Assembly: GCA_038030265.1 (NCBI GenBank)
Contig: CM075940.1
Location: 558,001-622,000, forward strand
Length of the DNA stretch: 64,000 bases
Source: Corythucha ciliata
Taxonomy: Eukaryota; Arthropoda; Insecta; Hemiptera; Tingidae
Direction of reading: 5' to 3'
A program made the position numbers and the translations under genes. A model generated the notes under the pieces. That model was given only the letters and a program-made list of their open reading frames with translations, was not told the origin of the DNA and did not search any database. Within the stretch, counting starts at the first letter, position 1. The number at the start of each line of letters is the position of its first letter. This document shows, one piece after another, positions 63,235 to 64,000 of the stretch.

Positions 63235-63565
63235 CAAACTGCGATGGTTAATTTGGCTCGTTTCAAATTATTGTAATGTAGCGTTATAATATGGTGACCA
63301 TTTTTAGTCTTTGAAGGGTTAATTTGGCTCGTTCCAAATATGGTTAATTTATGGCTCGTTCCGTATAGGGTCAATTTGGCTCGTTCCAAATATGGTTAAT
63401 TTATGGCTCGTTCCATAAGTGGTTAGTTTGGCTCGTTCCAAACACGTAGTTAATTTATGGCTCGTTCCATAAGTGGTTAGCTTGGCTCGTTCCAAACATG
63501 TACTTAATTTATGGCTCGTTCCGTAAAGGGTTAGTTTGACTCGTTCCAAACATGTAGTTGATTTT
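63235..63565 (+). repeat. Minisatellite built on TTTGGCTCGTTCCAAA
   Basis: About nine half-units alternate between GGTTAATTTGGCTCGTTCC and GTTAATTTATGGCTCGTTCC forms, giving a higher-order period of roughly 55-62 bp. On the minus strand it reads a repeating ERAKLTxYGTSHKLT peptide, a consequence of the repeat. Confidence 0.9.
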
Positions 63566-63629
63566 TAGTCTTTAATTGACACCCTCCTCAGGTGTCCACG
63601 TCCTCCGCGTTTTATGTTTAGACTGGTAG

Positions 63630-63866
63630 TTGTAGCTACAGGTGATTGAAGTGCATGTAATATAGTGATCGTGTCTCTTTCCATTTCCGATATTTTGAGG
63701 CATCGTTCCTCAGACCAAATATCTCATTTAATTCGTTAACTTCCGAGGCATCGTTCCCCGGACCAGTTATCTCTATTTTAATGTAATTGCGAAATTGCAT
63801 GGTTCGCTCCATGATAAAAATTTTATACTCAAAGAAGTATGAATAGTTTTTTGACTCACCGATAAC
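63630..63866 (-). repeat. Dispersed repeat, copy 2 (partner at 11.7 kb)
   Basis: It shares the ordered blocks listed for 11,712-11,985. It contains an additional internal near-duplicate of GAGGCATCGTTCC(T/C)C(A/G)GACC. Confidence 0.7.
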
Positions 63867-64000
63867 GCCTTCGTGCTGCCAAGAAGCTGACATTTTCTTT
63901 TTTTTTTTCTCTTGATCAGCTGGTTACCTTCTTTTTACTATTCCAAGCGTCTCCGTTTTCTTTCTGTCTCTTTTCCTCCCTACCTCCACATAAAGGCTTC

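Noticed and set aside
63108..63549. Repetitive peptide frames on the minus strand
   Set aside because: They are translations of the minisatellite and are periodic because the DNA is.
63235..63565. CRISPR array
   Set aside because: Repeat units are contiguous without unique spacers, and the window is eukaryotic.

Overview
This is a stretch of animal nuclear DNA, most likely from an arthropod. It has no operons, Shine-Dalgarno signals or bacterial gene packing. It is AT-rich, carries GT-AG introns, TATA-like promoters and AATAAA signals, and holds almost every class of animal transposable element: Ty3/gypsy, BEL/Pao, Penelope-like elements (PLEs), non-LTR retrotransposons, hAT, pogo, piggyBac, mariner-like and foldback MITEs. 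No complete conventional host gene could be recognised. Host candidates are two Cys-rich open exons near 9.1-11.1 kb and a THAP-domain exon at 20.5 kb. The species cannot be named from the sequence.

Layout. 0-5.3 kb: decayed gypsy and PLE fragments, a broken coiled-coil gene and a second gypsy fragment. 5.6-8.5 kb: a nearly perfect hAT transposon with 12-bp terminal inverted repeats (TIRs), an exact 8-bp target duplication and a transposase whose only interruption is a 65-bp intron. 8.9-11.7 kb: tandem repeats, possible host exons split by a MITE, and a TATA-containing segment. 12.2-14.3 kb: a decayed member of an unnamed animal gene family. 14.4-19.6 kb: BEL/Pao, piggyBac, hAT and mariner-like remnants. 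20.5-25.1 kb: a THAP exon, a hAT N-terminal fragment, a second unnamed-family remnant and a non-LTR ORF1. 25.6-39.2 kb: a 13.6-kb composite insertion. 39.2-50.4 kb: repeats, a pogo element carrying a nested non-LTR tail, and a long-TIR element. 50.4-54.9 kb: a decayed hAT, a satellite-like array, a second copy of the 12-14 kb unnamed family, and a non-LTR reverse transcriptase. 55-64 kb: mostly non-coding, with four foldback or TIR elements, repeats and a gypsy integrase scrap.

The most notable structure is the composite insertion at 25,607-39,207. Its outer ends are PLE termini flanked by a 13-bp duplication of host DNA (AATTATTAGGTCT). Inside lies a gypsy retrotransposon in circularly permuted order, beginning and ending in the middle of its protease and flanked on both sides by a different 13-bp repeat (TTAGTGAGATTCT). 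Joining the two gypsy ends across one copy of that repeat restores an open reading frame. Single-base differences pair the two outer PLE arms with each other and the two inner arms with each other. The simplest reading is that a PLE sat in an extrachromosomal gypsy circle, and the circle then entered the chromosome by recombination with a resident PLE. The gypsy part also holds an internally deleted, inverted LTR-PBS-integrase-LTR copy, a non-LTR fragment, and an unexplained antisense ORF of about 365 codons between the LTR and gag.
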